Below are positions 11,641 through 22,713 of a DNA stretch of 64,000 nucleotides, one piece after another. The DNA lies in assembly GCA_038503075.1 (NCBI GenBank), contig JBCAML010000009.1, forward strand, positions 1,178,001 to 1,242,000, written 5' to 3'. Positions within the stretch are counted from its first letter, which is position 1. Each line of letters starts with the position of its first letter. Below the pieces are notes generated by a model, which was not told the DNA's origin, made no database searches, and saw nothing but the letters and a program-made list of their open reading frames with translations. Made by a program: the position numbers and the translations under genes. The DNA is from Gyromitra esculenta (Eukaryota > Ascomycota > Pezizomycetes > Pezizales > Discinaceae).

Positions 11641-12933
11641 ATGATACTAGAAATGGCTACACTCGCTCGATTATCTAGATGCACTCGCTTTGCTCGAGCT
11701 ACTTCTGCAATCAGAATCCGGAGCTATTCTACAACAAAGGGAATTGTTCCTCTCATCTATCACCTCCACGAGCCCTCTGGCTCCTCGAATCTACAGAACG
11801 ATGCGCCTGTGGTAGTGATGCATGGCCTCTTTGGGTCAAAACGGAATAACCAAAGTATCAGTAAGTAAGGCCTCTTAACCGAAGCCAAATTAGAAGAAAG
11901 AAAGAAAGAAAGAAAAATTACAAAGAAGCTAATACTATACTATTTCATTATGGTAAAGGGTACTTGCAAGGGAACTGAATAGACCTGTGTACGCACTGGT
12001 ACGCATCCCTAATTTACCCAGCTACCCCATGAGCAATTACGATTCAGAATATAAGCTTATGAAAATTCCAACTTCACAGGATTTACGAAATCATGGCGAT
12101 AGCCCACACTCAAACCGCCACGATTATATAGCAATGGCCGAGGATGTCGAGCATTTCCTCGAAGATAAAAAACTTGGTCCAAAAACTACCCTCATCGGGC
12201 ACTCCATGTCAGCGAACCCTCCCCACCCAATAGCCATACCGTGAATCCAACAGCTACAGAATTTAACTCTCAGCAGGGGTGCAAAAACTGGCATGGCCGT
12301 TTCCCTACGCCGCCCGGACCTCGTTGATAACCTAATAGCCGTCGACAACGCGCCCGTTTCTGGGATCCTCCACGGTCCCTTCGGCGGCTACGTCCGCGCC
12401 ATGCGAGAAATCGAAGAGTCATCCCTCACTAAGCAATCCGAAGCCGATGCCATTTTGCAGAAACACGAACCCAATCTGAGTGTCCGACAGTTCCTACTTA
12501 CAAATCTCACTCGCACCAATGATTCCCCGTATATCAAGTTCCGGGTTCCGGTGCGGACTCTCGGGAATGCTTTGGATAAATTGGCTGATTTCCCGTTTGA
12601 TCCTGAGGAATCGAGGTTTGAGAAACCTACGCTGTTTATCAGAGGCACGCAGAGCAAGTATGTACCGGACGATGTTATCCCGACTATTGGGAGGTTTTTC
12701 CCGTTGTTTAGGATGAAGGATATCGATTCGGGGCACTGGGGTGAGTTTTCTATGCCAGAGATAGGTGATGTGATGTTGGGTAGCTATTGATATTTGTGGT
12801 GGTAGTCATATCCGAGAAACCAAACGAGTTTAAAGATGGTAAGCCTACTACTGGCTTCGAGTGAGTTTTGGTGATTGTATCTACTAATTATTGATGTGCA
12901 GCTGTCGTGGAGTTTTTGAGTAACGCAGACTAG
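11641..12933 (+). CDS. mitochondrial alpha/beta hydrolase, ABHD11/IMO32-like
   Basis: Spliced gene; ATG at 11641 or 11653, TAG at 12931-12933. The N-terminus (ATLARLSRCTRFARATSAIRIRSYST, split here as ATLARLSRCTRFARATS then AIRIRSYST) is basic, Ser/Arg-rich and lacks acids, as in a mitochondrial presequence. The oxyanion motif VVVMHGLFGSKRNN ends exon 1. Later exons give ELNRPVYAL, then DLRNHGDSPHS and TLIGHSMGAKTGMA, the nucleophile elbow GHSMG with catalytic Ser. FIRGTQSKYVPDD and IDSGHW carry the expected Asp and His regions. A final pair of small exons (VISEKPNEFKDA and VVEFLSNAD) completes the cap/C-terminal helix. This order matches human ABHD11 and yeast Imo32, serine hydrolases of the mitochondrial matrix whose substrate is still debated. 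Intron donors: near 11860 (gtaagt), 11998 (gtacgc), 12208 (gtcagc), about 12741 (gtgagt) and 12838 (gtaagc). A (gaaa)n stretch lies in intron 1. Confidence 0.9.
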
Positions 12934-13312
12934 CTGCTACCTACCCTACCCCCCTTTCCCATAAAAGTTCAGGCAAAGAGTGAACAAGAGATAAGTAGCA
13001 ACAGATATATTTCATTATTCTCTTATATGTATACCACGAAATTATAGAGAAAACTTCTAAAGATAGGTGAGGTATAATAGTTTACAATGTCAATATAGTG
13101 CTTCATGATCTATCACCCGACCCCCAGCCAAGCACCATACTCGTGTCCCGAATAGAAAAGCGAACAAATGCCGGAATTAATGAACGAACGAACGATTGAT
13201 AACGATACACTCCTTATACACCAGCCCAGATCCCATATTCCTTGAGGAAGGAAAAGCAGCAAAGTAGAAAAATTAAGCTAGACTCATCGCAGTCCCCACT
13301 CTCCGGAGCAAA
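12934..13312. other. convergent 3' spacer
   Basis: 379 bp between the stop codons of the hydrolase (+) and the Rab gene (-). It presumably holds both 3' UTRs. No gene or repeat is visible. Confidence 0.5.
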
Positions 13313-14429
13313 TCAACAGGAGCATCCGGAATCAACGGGTATCTCGTTAACCCTTTGATTTAGAGCAACAGTGCCGTCTCTCCGCCCAAGCAGTGCGGGG
13401 TCCATCAATCGGGGAGTATCGATGATCCGATCGACGGTGGTCACGAAGGGTTCACGAATATTCTCGCGTGTCTTGGAGGAACATTCGTAGAAGCTCGCGC
13501 CGTACTTCTTGGCGAGAGCTTCGCCTTCCTCGCGTTTCACAGTTCGGGAACCCGTTCGATCGATTTTACTACCGACCTAAGAAGTGAGTTCCGTCAGCAC
13601 CGGGTGAAATAGAGCGAAGGGAAGGTAATTTGATATTCCCTTCGGAAGATCTAAAATCGATAGTAATAAAACCTACCAAGCACTTAATAACACCGGGAGA
13701 AGCATATGTCTCCGCTTCCCCGAACCAATGGTCCATGGATAAAAAACTCTCCCGATTCGAAACATCATATACCAGTATTACGCCTTGGGCATTGCGATAG
13801 TACGAGCTTGTCAAGGTACGGAAACGTTCTGTGAAAAAGTTTCCTTATCAGTGTTTTTTTTGTTTTTTTTGTTTTTTCGCGGACACCCGGATGGATATAT
13901 TTATTTTGGAAGGGGTTCACACCTTGACCCGCAGTATCGAAGAGCAACAATCTGTGTGGTTTTCCCTTGACCGAGACTTTCTTGACCTAAAGGGAAAATT
14001 TTAGAATTTCTTGATCCATCTGTGACCATAACATATCTCTTGTTTTCTTTTTCCCTCTCTTTTTTTTGTTTTGTTTTGTTTTCCCTTGCTTCTTGATTCC
14101 CGCCGATGCGCAGAAGCGATCTCTCGCGCATCGGTTGCGTGTTCATACACTGACGGAGGCGAGGCGGGAAATAAGAAAAAACGAACCTTGAAATCAACGC
14201 CTATAGTGGCTGTTGCGTTATCCGTATCGAATATATCGTCACAATACCTCAGCAGCAGCGCCGTCTTGCCTGAGTTTGAAGGCCCTATGAGCAACCTGTA
14301 TTGAACATCGTGAGCAGGTTATCAGCTTACAAGAAACGAAGCAGCGGAGAGGGAGGAGAAGGAGAAGGAGAAGGATAGCGAAGCAGAAGCGAGATCTCAC
14401 AGTTTGATGGTTGGGTCTTGAGAGGACAT
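13313..14429 (-). CDS. Rab18-like small GTPase with a divergent G4 motif
   Basis: Spliced minus-strand gene; ATG at 14429 ([10 protein letters not shown]), stop at 13313-13315. The P-loop is [17 protein letters not shown] (G1), followed by the effector region TATIGVDFK, then [33 protein letters not shown] (G3 and switch II). [24 protein letters not shown] precedes the G4 block GSKID, and ECSSKT is G5. The tail ends DSGCSC, a CxC prenylation signal. The [26 protein letters not shown] and DRIIDTP blocks point to the Rab18/RabC group (ER and lipid-droplet traffic). Two oddities: the P-loop is GPSNSGKT rather than GDSGVGKS/T, and the G4 Asn is Ser (AGT codon, just after the acceptor near 13575). 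Either might alter guanine affinity. Typical Rab length (about 205 aa). Confidence 0.88.
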
Positions 14430-15513
14430 GATGTGATTGACTGAATGATGATCGCGACGATGAATAAGTCTATGTAACTAGGAATGTATGTAGGGTGGAG
14501 GAGTGGGTGTGTTGAGCTGAGGTATATTGCGGGTATAAGCACTTTTAGGTACGAATAGAAAGGTTCAGTTTTGTCTCTTTTCGTTCTTTCTTCGCTCTGC
14601 TTTCTTCCCGTGCAGGTTATCGGGAGGCGTATCGTCGTGCGTGTGAACAAGCGGCTCAAGCGACAGCGGCGACTGGTGTAGTGGAAGAAGGGCGACGACG
14701 TCAGTCAGTCGTCCGCCCGTCAGGCTCGCTTGCTTGCTTGCCTGCTTGCTCGCGAACGATCAACACCGCCCAGCCAAGTTACACAGCCAAAATAGTCAAG
14801 AGACGGAACAACCAGCATAATCCCCCAAGACTCGCTCATCTTCAATTGCCGCTGTCCATTGCCTGCCCTGCCTGGTCACTGTCCACGATGGCAGAGTTCG
14901 GCTCTCTAACAAAGGCAGATTGTACAGCACATGACTCTAATCCTCCGGCCAGCAACGGCCCACGCGACCGCATCAAACATACACCTCAACCACACCTCCA
15001 ATGCACGTCCACTCACTCCCAGTTTCTCATATACTCGTATTTATGCTCTACACCCCCCCCCCCCCAAGAATGCGTAAGATATACAAATGGGGAATCTCTT
15101 CTCGGGATACTCAGGAAACAAATAAACTGTATTTAGCCCCGCAGACCCGCTCGCAACTAGAGTATCTCTCCTTTGGATCGAGGAGAAACAAGAAGGAAAA
15201 AGAAAAAAAGGAAGATCGAAAGGAACAAGAAAAATGTTGATGAAACAAAACACACACAACAAAATGCCTATACACTGTATCACCCCAAATGCTGAAGAGT
15301 TCAAGACAAACACTTCCTTACACATCGTCGATCTCCATTCAATCCTGCAATCTTTTTTTTTTTTTGTTATCAACGAATATGTTTGTTTATTTGAGTATTA
15401 CTCCCTTTTTTCTTTCGATAGAGATGGACCCAAACTTTTTTTTATTCAGTAACAACAAGGAAGAAAGAGAGAAAAGAAAAACACCATGTTCGATTCAGTA
15501 TATTTTTTCCGAT
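14430..15513. other. Rab promoter region and eS1 3' side
   Basis: 1.1 kb upstream of the Rab start and downstream of the eS1 stop. It contains short simple repeats (gaaggagaag near 14358 just inside the Rab gene, C-tract at 15052-15064, T-tract at 15352-15365). Open frames here lack ATG or family resemblance. Confidence 0.4.
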
Positions 15514-16547
15514 TTACACTTCCTCCAGAACAGTCTCCTTGAATTCACGCTCCACCTTTTGGCCAGACTCATCTGCTGTAGTCTCACCGTGCAGACTCAG
15601 GAGCGCGCCGAGATCGAATTTGGGCGCCTTCAGAAGCTTAACCTTGCGGATGTGAACCTGCGGGAGATCATCATATGCGTCAGCACGCACATTCAAATCT
15701 AACAATTATCATTCGCCACCTGCAGCGGGTAAATGGGAAGAAGCTGAGTACAAACATTTTGGAGAGGGTAGATTCCGGTTGTGGCCTTCTCGATCTCACG
15801 CCCAATAACCTCAGGAATCAGCTTGGCGGTCAGTTGTGACAAAGTGCAGCTGGCAGCCTCGTGTTGAATGATCTCGACCATTTTCTTGCGAATGGCACGG
15901 ATCTGCGAAGACTGCGCATAAGTAGTCTTCTTGATTTGGTTTGGTCGCCTCTTGGTGAAAGCAATGGCGAAGAGACGGAGAAGGTAGTCGTCAGTGGTCT
16001 TGACGGTGACATTGGCCTCGATCAGGGTTTGCCACTTGCGGACAAGCGAGCGAAGCTTATCCGAAGTGAAGTCGAGCCCGTGGAAGTTGGTGAGGCAGTT
16101 CTTGCCCTGAACCTCATCGACTCTCAACTTGACCTTGCGGAACGCATGGTCCTCATCCTTCTGAAGATCGGCAAGGGAGACCTCGAAGATACGACCCTTA
16201 AGAGCCTCGTTGGCGTTCTTCAGACCAGTGGTGCGGTTGACGAGGGTCTTTCCAACACTATCAATTTCCAACCCCTGTCAGCCCTAGTCCATATCCTTCC
16301 CAGGTTCCTCGTATTCTTATATATATCGCACACAGTCCATGTAAGGTGGAAATCTCACTCTCTAATTTGGAAAGTTGAAGGAGCCTGATATCAAATTGTC
16401 AGAAATTGGGCTATACGTATCAAAGGCGAGCTATTGGATGAAGCTCACCTTCACGCTGTACCAGTCCTTGCGAGTGAAGGGGTCTTGAGCCTTCTTCTTA
16501 AGACCCTTCTTTCCCTTGGAAAGTCTCTTATTCTTGCCAACAGCCAT
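15514..16547 (-). CDS. RPS1: 40S ribosomal protein eS1 (S3ae)
   Basis: Four exons on the minus strand, about 255 aa. Exon 1 from ATG at 16547 reads [15 protein letters not shown], ending DWYSVK. A small exon (APSTFQIR) follows, then the main exon starting [16 protein letters not shown] and containing [53 protein letters not shown] and [17 protein letters not shown]. The last exon runs [16 protein letters not shown] to the end ETVLEEV at 15514. These blocks are diagnostic of eS1/S3ae, a core protein of the small cytosolic ribosomal subunit near the mRNA exit. The conserved [11 protein letters not shown] join fixes the last intron (gtttgt...cccgcag). The first intron sits shortly after the start region, as is common in fungal ribosomal protein genes. 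Very secure. Confidence 0.96.
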
Positions 16548-19500
16548 ATTGAATTATCTAGTCGTTCACTACACATTCCCGTCGTCAGCCGTCCCATCCC
16601 ATGAACACACAAAACTCCTCTTATCCCTCCTCCCACATCCCATCCACACGTCTTAGACCTTAATATCAAATCGATGATACCCCTCCATAACTCCAAAGTG
16701 GGGCAAGTCCTCCACATAAAAAACACACCTTCCCAAGATCCCAACTTCGAAAATTCGGGGAAAACTCGGTAGCAAGAGAATTAGCTTACCTGTCGTCACG
16801 TAGGGTATCTGAGACTTCGCCGTTGCAGAAGTCGAGGCGCGCGTGTCGTGATCGTGGACGGGAGGGAGGTTGTCGTGTAGTTTGTTGCTAGGTGCTGGAT
16901 GCCAATTCGGTTGACTGTGGGCGTTCTGGATTGTGGGCGTCCGACGCTGGTCTTGGCGTTGCACCGTTCGTGTGCGGGGGGACTGTTCGTAGGGTTTCTG
17001 CCCTGGTGTTTCTTATCTTATCTTATCTAGATGTCAGCACACTTCCATCCTTAGGGTCTGTGCTTGAAATGGCACCACCCGTGATAAGAACTACAGAGAG
17101 GGGAAGCCTCACATGTCAACTTTTTCTCCAGTATCTTCAGCTGGACGTTCCACGGCAGTATGTAGCACGGCTTCTTCCATGATTATTCTGCCCAAGCGAG
17201 AGATCAGCTATCGGCTGTTTTTTTCTTCTTCTCTCAGCTCACCTGCGATTCGCAATCCTTTCCGCGACGCCTGACGATCGTTCTAGTAATTATTCGCTTG
17301 TTGTTAATCACCCCAATTTTTCATCTCGAGTGTTGTCGTTTCTAAGGTGTCAATGATTCACGATCATGTTCAGGGATTGTTTATTTTTTTCGCGCAACCC
17401 TTCCCGGCAAAGGTAGACGACAGGTACCGCAAAACAAAACCTAACCCCCGCTCGCGATCAGCGATCCACCGCCCCCGCGATGAAACTCCCTGCGGCTCTG
17501 CGGGGGCGGCTCTTTTCATTCGGGATAATCCGACTTGGCATGTTTGGGGCCGATGTTATCAGTCCGGTCCGAAATACCTTAAAGGCGCTTGAACGAGCGA
17601 TACCCTGGTTTTCGTTCCTGCCCCTGCTTCGCCTTGCCTTTGTACCCCTACCTCCCGAATCTCTCCGTCCTGCTTCTACGATACAGCTCCACGAACATAT
17701 CTGCATTCTGCATTCTGCACCTGCATCAATCAGGAATCGATTTTCCGGTTATTCTTTTCCTCATCTTTTTTTTCTCTCCCTTCCCTCTCATCTCACTTTT
17801 TAAGTTACAGCGCAGTTGCCGCAGCGGGAATGGTAAAAAAAAAAATAGGGACACGAAATATCCAATCCCAGAGACGCGATGGTGCTGAGCACGACTTCTT
17901 CGGCGTAAATGCCGTGTATCTTACCTCATATAGCTATGGGGGAAACCTATGAAGTGAAGTGAAACTAAAACACGGTAGATAGATAACAAACCACCATATA
18001 TCTTTTTTGCTTTTTTTAGATCGCGAAATCGTTCCCCAAGAACCCCTCAAGAAGAAAAAAGCACAAGAAAAGGAAAACAAACCATGAGGTGAAACAATAA
18101 AAAAATAATTAATGCACTTCCTGTGGCTTCCCTGTATTGCATTACAGGTATGTAACGGCCTTAATGTTGTGACGTTAGAGGTCAACAGAACAAGGATTAT
18201 GATATCAGTTACAGATTACCGGAGGTGGTACATACAGGTGCACATTCACTTCACTCAGGCATAGGCATGTTAGTGAATGTTGTTCCAGGACCTGGCCTGC
18301 AGCGGAAATCTCCCATGTACTATATGCAGTGTTTCATGTAGGGGAAAGTCAGAGAGACCTATGGAAAAATTCACTAAGTCGAAGTTATTTTTTGAGTTTT
18401 GCCGGCTGGGTCTGACAGCCAGCAAAGGACTGAGTTGAATTTTGCCTCATTTCCGCAGATCTTCCGTGGTAAGGCGACCCATCCATCCATCACCAGTACC
18501 CCGTGGACTGTTCCGCCATCATTAATACTCCGGGGTAAAAACTACGAACAGGAAATTAAGGTGCCAAGACAAGAGAGTTTTCCATCATTCCTCCACTTCC
18601 TTGTAGGATTCGGCGAATTGGAGAAGAGCCCGGCGTGCTGAAACGTAAAACGCCATTTTATATGAACTTGAAGCGAGAAGAGAGGGCTGCTGCAAATGCA
18701 CGGTTCTTGTTTCGGACAACGATCAGTGGTGACCCAAGGAAGTGGATACGGTTTGATGCATGCAAAAGTGTTAGCGAAAGCGAGAAAGAGCGAACTACGA
18801 TAGAGAGTCAACAGTGATGATGGCGTGGCGCCAGAATTTTTTTTTTTTCTGTTTCGTTCAACCGGAGCATGAGTCCATATTGGCTGGATGCTTCATGGGT
18901 AGGATGAATAATTTTGTGGATGGATGGATGGATGGATGGATCCATTTACCCTGAATAAGCCCTAGAGTTAATGGTCCCGTCTCAGGTTGTACATTCCTTT
19001 ACACTGGACTGACTCTGGGCAGAATACGTACTGTACAAGTAAAGAGGTACTCAATACCGTGGTTAATTGCTCGGCTGCCAATATAATATTTGTACATACA
19101 CATATCCGCAAAGGTAGGTAAGTAGGTAATTGTAATTGCCTCAACAGTGAATTGATGATATTCATAGACGGAAAGAGGCTATGCCATGAACGCAACGCCT
19201 CGCATGCGTAGTGGTTGGGGTATATAATCCCTATTATTCAGCCCATCCAGCTCGGATGGAGGCTACCGCTCTGGAGAAAGTTCTGGTAAAAACGGCGATG
19301 AACCATCATGCAAACACTAGGAGGTAGGGTAGGTGGGTAGGGTTTTCTCGAGAGACTAGGAAGGCCAGAAGGGAGAGGGTGTAAGGGTACATGTAGATGC
19401 GGGGGAGGAAGTTTATCAGTGACACCGGATATATACTGTAGAGTAGGTGCTCACGGCACGTTACGTTGTTCCCCCAAAGATCAATCTAGTCCGGAGCGGG

Positions 19501-22077
19501 GTTCGGTTCTTTCGCACTCGTTCGTTCGTTCGTTCATTCGTGGGCTCCAGGTGGATGGATTAGACGAGGGGATGGGTGGTGGATGGGTGGAAAGCACGGC
19601 CAATATCTATCGCGTACGCTGGCTGGCTGGCTATCTGCTGGAATTTAATTGATGTCCACAGATACGCTTGCATGGAAGCGAAACAGATTGATTCAACTCG
19701 AGGAAACCTTCGGGCAGGAAACAAATTCAGTTCTAGGCCTAACCTGGGCGATCACTCAGTCCTCGCCCTGCCAACGGTCGTACTTTTCTACCTGCACCAT
19801 GAAAATCTCTCGGGATATCTGCTGCACCTGGCCTGCACACCAGGTGCTCTGCCGGATCTAAATAGCAAGTGTGAGTGTAGAGCACTGTGATGTACGTCTA
19901 ACTAACCCACACCACCGCTTCTGAACCTAGCCATGAGATAACTAACCACCAGTAGGAACACCCCCAATACCGCGGGCCAACATCGTGACATCTTTCCTGA
20001 AAATTCAGATTAATCCAGCCCCAAATCAAGTTAGACATCCTCCTTCAAAACTTATAGAGGGGCATGGGGTTTGTGGGTTAGGTGCCTTAGGATCTAGCCA
20101 ACTAAAGCTCCAAGTTCTCATATGTGTACAAGTACATGTATGTACCTGCAGTACATACAACTGATCAGCTTCGCAACTATACTAGTGATGCCACTTACTA
20201 CCACCGCCACGGCAGCCAGCGCAATCGCCAAAATCATCAATTAATTGAGCCGTGTAACACCCCCCTGGACACACACACCCACACACCACACACACCAGTA
20301 GTAGTACCACTATGAGACCTATAAACTGCAACGGTTATACGAGGAATAATCCTGCCGCACTTCCCTCCATCTCAAAGGGAGCAGCTTCTACAGCACAGCA
20401 TTAACTCTTAATCCCGGATTTTGCTCATGTTTACTGTTGATATCCTGTTATCACACATAAAAGCTAATCGCGTAGCAAATGGATAGACTTCACTATGGTC
20501 CTTTTTTTAGAGTTGCAGATTCCTTATCAGCGCAGGAACCAGAAGCTTTTGGAACAATACACAGCCGTCACCACCACCACCCCACTACCATCACCGCGCG
20601 CATAGAGTATCGCGCAAAATGCTACACACCATGAGCAGACAGACAGACAGACCACACCAGTCCAGTTGGAAGTTTTGGACACCACACAGACTGGAAACGC
20701 CATCCTAAAGAAACGCACAAGCGCAATAGTGCTGAGGGACCTTCCTGTAACGCTAGCACGTGTGAGTAGGTGTGGTAGAGATATTTCGATAGTAATAATA
20801 ATAGATGGTTCGTGTGTATGCGTGTGGGTGTGTCGGACTTTCGGCCTCCCTGTCTGCTCATCCGACGAGGCCCAGAAAACGAAGCGTTCCCTTCTAAAAT
20901 GTGCACAAATGCGTAAAACCCGTAAAATGCTTTGTGATGCATATTCTTTTTATTTTATTACAACACAACAACTGTTTCGCTATGTGCTCTACCGTAAGAT
21001 ACATATGTATATATACAATTGAAATGTAGCTATGATCATCAACGGTAATGATTCGGGTAGGTGTCTCCCTGCACCATCCCTCTATCTCCCCCCATAGCCA
21101 TTAAGTCATCTGGACATCATAGTGACAAGCCGTTGTGCCGTGGGCAAGGGGAGGGATAAAGGGAACAAAAATAAACTTGGAAAGGTATTAAAAATTGATA
21201 GGATAGTAGGAACAAAGAAGTCACTTTCGGTGCACACAGTATGCAGAGTCCCTGTGAAGGGGAAAAAACTTTTTTGCCACCAGTACGTAGTAGGTAGTAA
21301 TAGTCACTCCACCCCGTACGAGACTGCAAGTACAATTCGTCTCATCCCGTCTCGTCAAAAACCCACCATCCAGTTTCCTCCCATCCCACCTTAGAACACA
21401 AAATAAAAGCAAATAAAAAAACTGTTCAGAAAAAAGATAGCCGTAAAAAAATCGCGCCAGCCCCTATTCAATCCGGCGCCGAGAACAATGTAAGGTAAAT
21501 ATGCCAAATGAAGCGCCTAACCGAAAAAATAAATAATAACCCCGACCATACAGTAAAAGCACCAACCATGAACATTCGTCAAAAATAGAGATACAAAAGA
21601 AAGAAAAATCGGTACAAAGAAGTAATACTCAAGAGCTGATCAGGCTGCCGCTGTAGTCGTATCGTCCTAGAGTAAGAGACGATACTTTTTAAAAAACAGA
21701 AAACACCATTACAACCTCTCCGAAGCCACAGCATTGCTTTTAAACAGATAAAGAAGCGCAGAGAAGGTATATAAAAAAAAAGTAACCACCACAAGAATAA
21801 ACAAGAATATGTATGTTCCGACAAAATAAAAGAAAATTAGGCAAGAAGCAGAAAAAAACCCCGCGCTAGAGAAGAGAAGTAAAACTATAGACACCCAGGT
21901 TTTTTGTTTTTTTTTGAGTCGGTACCCGGTTCACAGATCGAGGTTGAGATCGATAAGAAACTGACGCTTCGGCACTGTGAAAGAACGGCCGAATTTGTAG
22001 AGATTTTCGAGGCTCCAGCAATTGCCGCTGTTAAAGTATCGTGTATCGATCTTATCCTCGAACTCGACTACATCCAG
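16548..22077. other. 5.5-kb gene-poor region
   Basis: It starts with the eS1 promoter. No open frame here has a recognisable domain. The longest ones with an ATG (for example from 17480, about 107 codons, and from 20666, about 118 codons) are low-complexity or overlap others. It contains simple repeats: (ggat)6 at 18918-18941, cgtt/cgtt repeats near 19519-19540, and a TACATGTA palindrome at 19388 and 20133. It may hold long untranslated leaders or non-coding RNA, but nothing shows this directly. Confidence 0.4.
18918..18941. repeat. (GGAT)6 microsatellite
   Basis: Six perfect GGAT units inside a non-coding stretch. Confidence 0.9.
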
Positions 22078-22601
22078 TCACCGTTTTCGCGGTGGTGAGG
22101 ATCCGCCATCCCTTTCGTCGTCTGATTTGTACTCTCCAAACCCCTCAAACTCTGGGAAACTAATGTAGCCACCTAGTCAAGATAGTTAGCACAAGAAAGT
22201 AGAGATCAATATATATAAAAAAGTCGAGGAGACCGATGACATCACATACCATCAGGGCTTTCTGGCAACTCCTTTGATGACATTCCGAATGGGAAATGGC
22301 CTCCCTCTCCGGGCGGTGTTGATAGGGGAGAGTTACTTGATGAACTTGAATTCGATACTGAAGTCGCCATCCTTGGAGCTGAAGGTGTAGACGCCATCGG
22401 CTGGGGAGTAGCGGCAACGACGGCCACTTTCGCTAATAGTGTGCTTGCCCTTGTTGTAGGAGACTTGCAACGATCCCTTTCACACTGCATCGTTGATGAA
22501 CCAGTTACACTGACTGAGGGTGGTGTTACTGAAGGAGGTGTTAGTGGGGATCGTCTTGATCGTCTGGGTGAAGGCTCTCGGGCTGGTAGTGAGATGAACA
22601 T
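22078..22601 (-). CDS. Ser/Pro-rich hypothetical protein, 5' end uncertain
   Basis: Two exons are supported. The upstream exon ends LPESPDG at a gtatgt donor near 22247. The downstream exon follows an acceptor near 22173 and reads GYISFPEFEGFGEYKSDDE, ending SSPPRKR and TGA at 22078-22080. The first ATG in this frame is at 22601 (MFISLPAREPSPRRS). However, the open frame continues upstream with a basic, Ser-rich stretch (SIKRRRSSSDDSSSHS) to a good acceptor (cttcttcag) at about 22714. No in-frame ATG lies above it, so a further 5' exon is likely. The protein is rich in S/T-P sites (SPRRS, SPLTPPS, STPSAP, LSTPPG), suggesting a CDK- or MAPK-phosphorylated disordered regulator. I do not recognise the family. 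The acidic C-terminal ISFPEFEGF motif is the part most likely to be conserved. Confidence 0.6.
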
Positions 22602-22713
22602 TTTAGACGGAGCGAAAGCGAACTTTGACGATGTTTCGGCAAGCGAATGCGACGAAGAATCGTCTGAAGAAGATCTCCTTCTCTTGATTGAAGCCACGGT
22701 GATAAGCGGGGAA

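Noticed and set aside
17480..17803. 107-codon plus-strand ORF with ATG
   Set aside because: Leu/Pro/Phe-rich translation without a domain, overlapped by open frames on both strands; likely chance.
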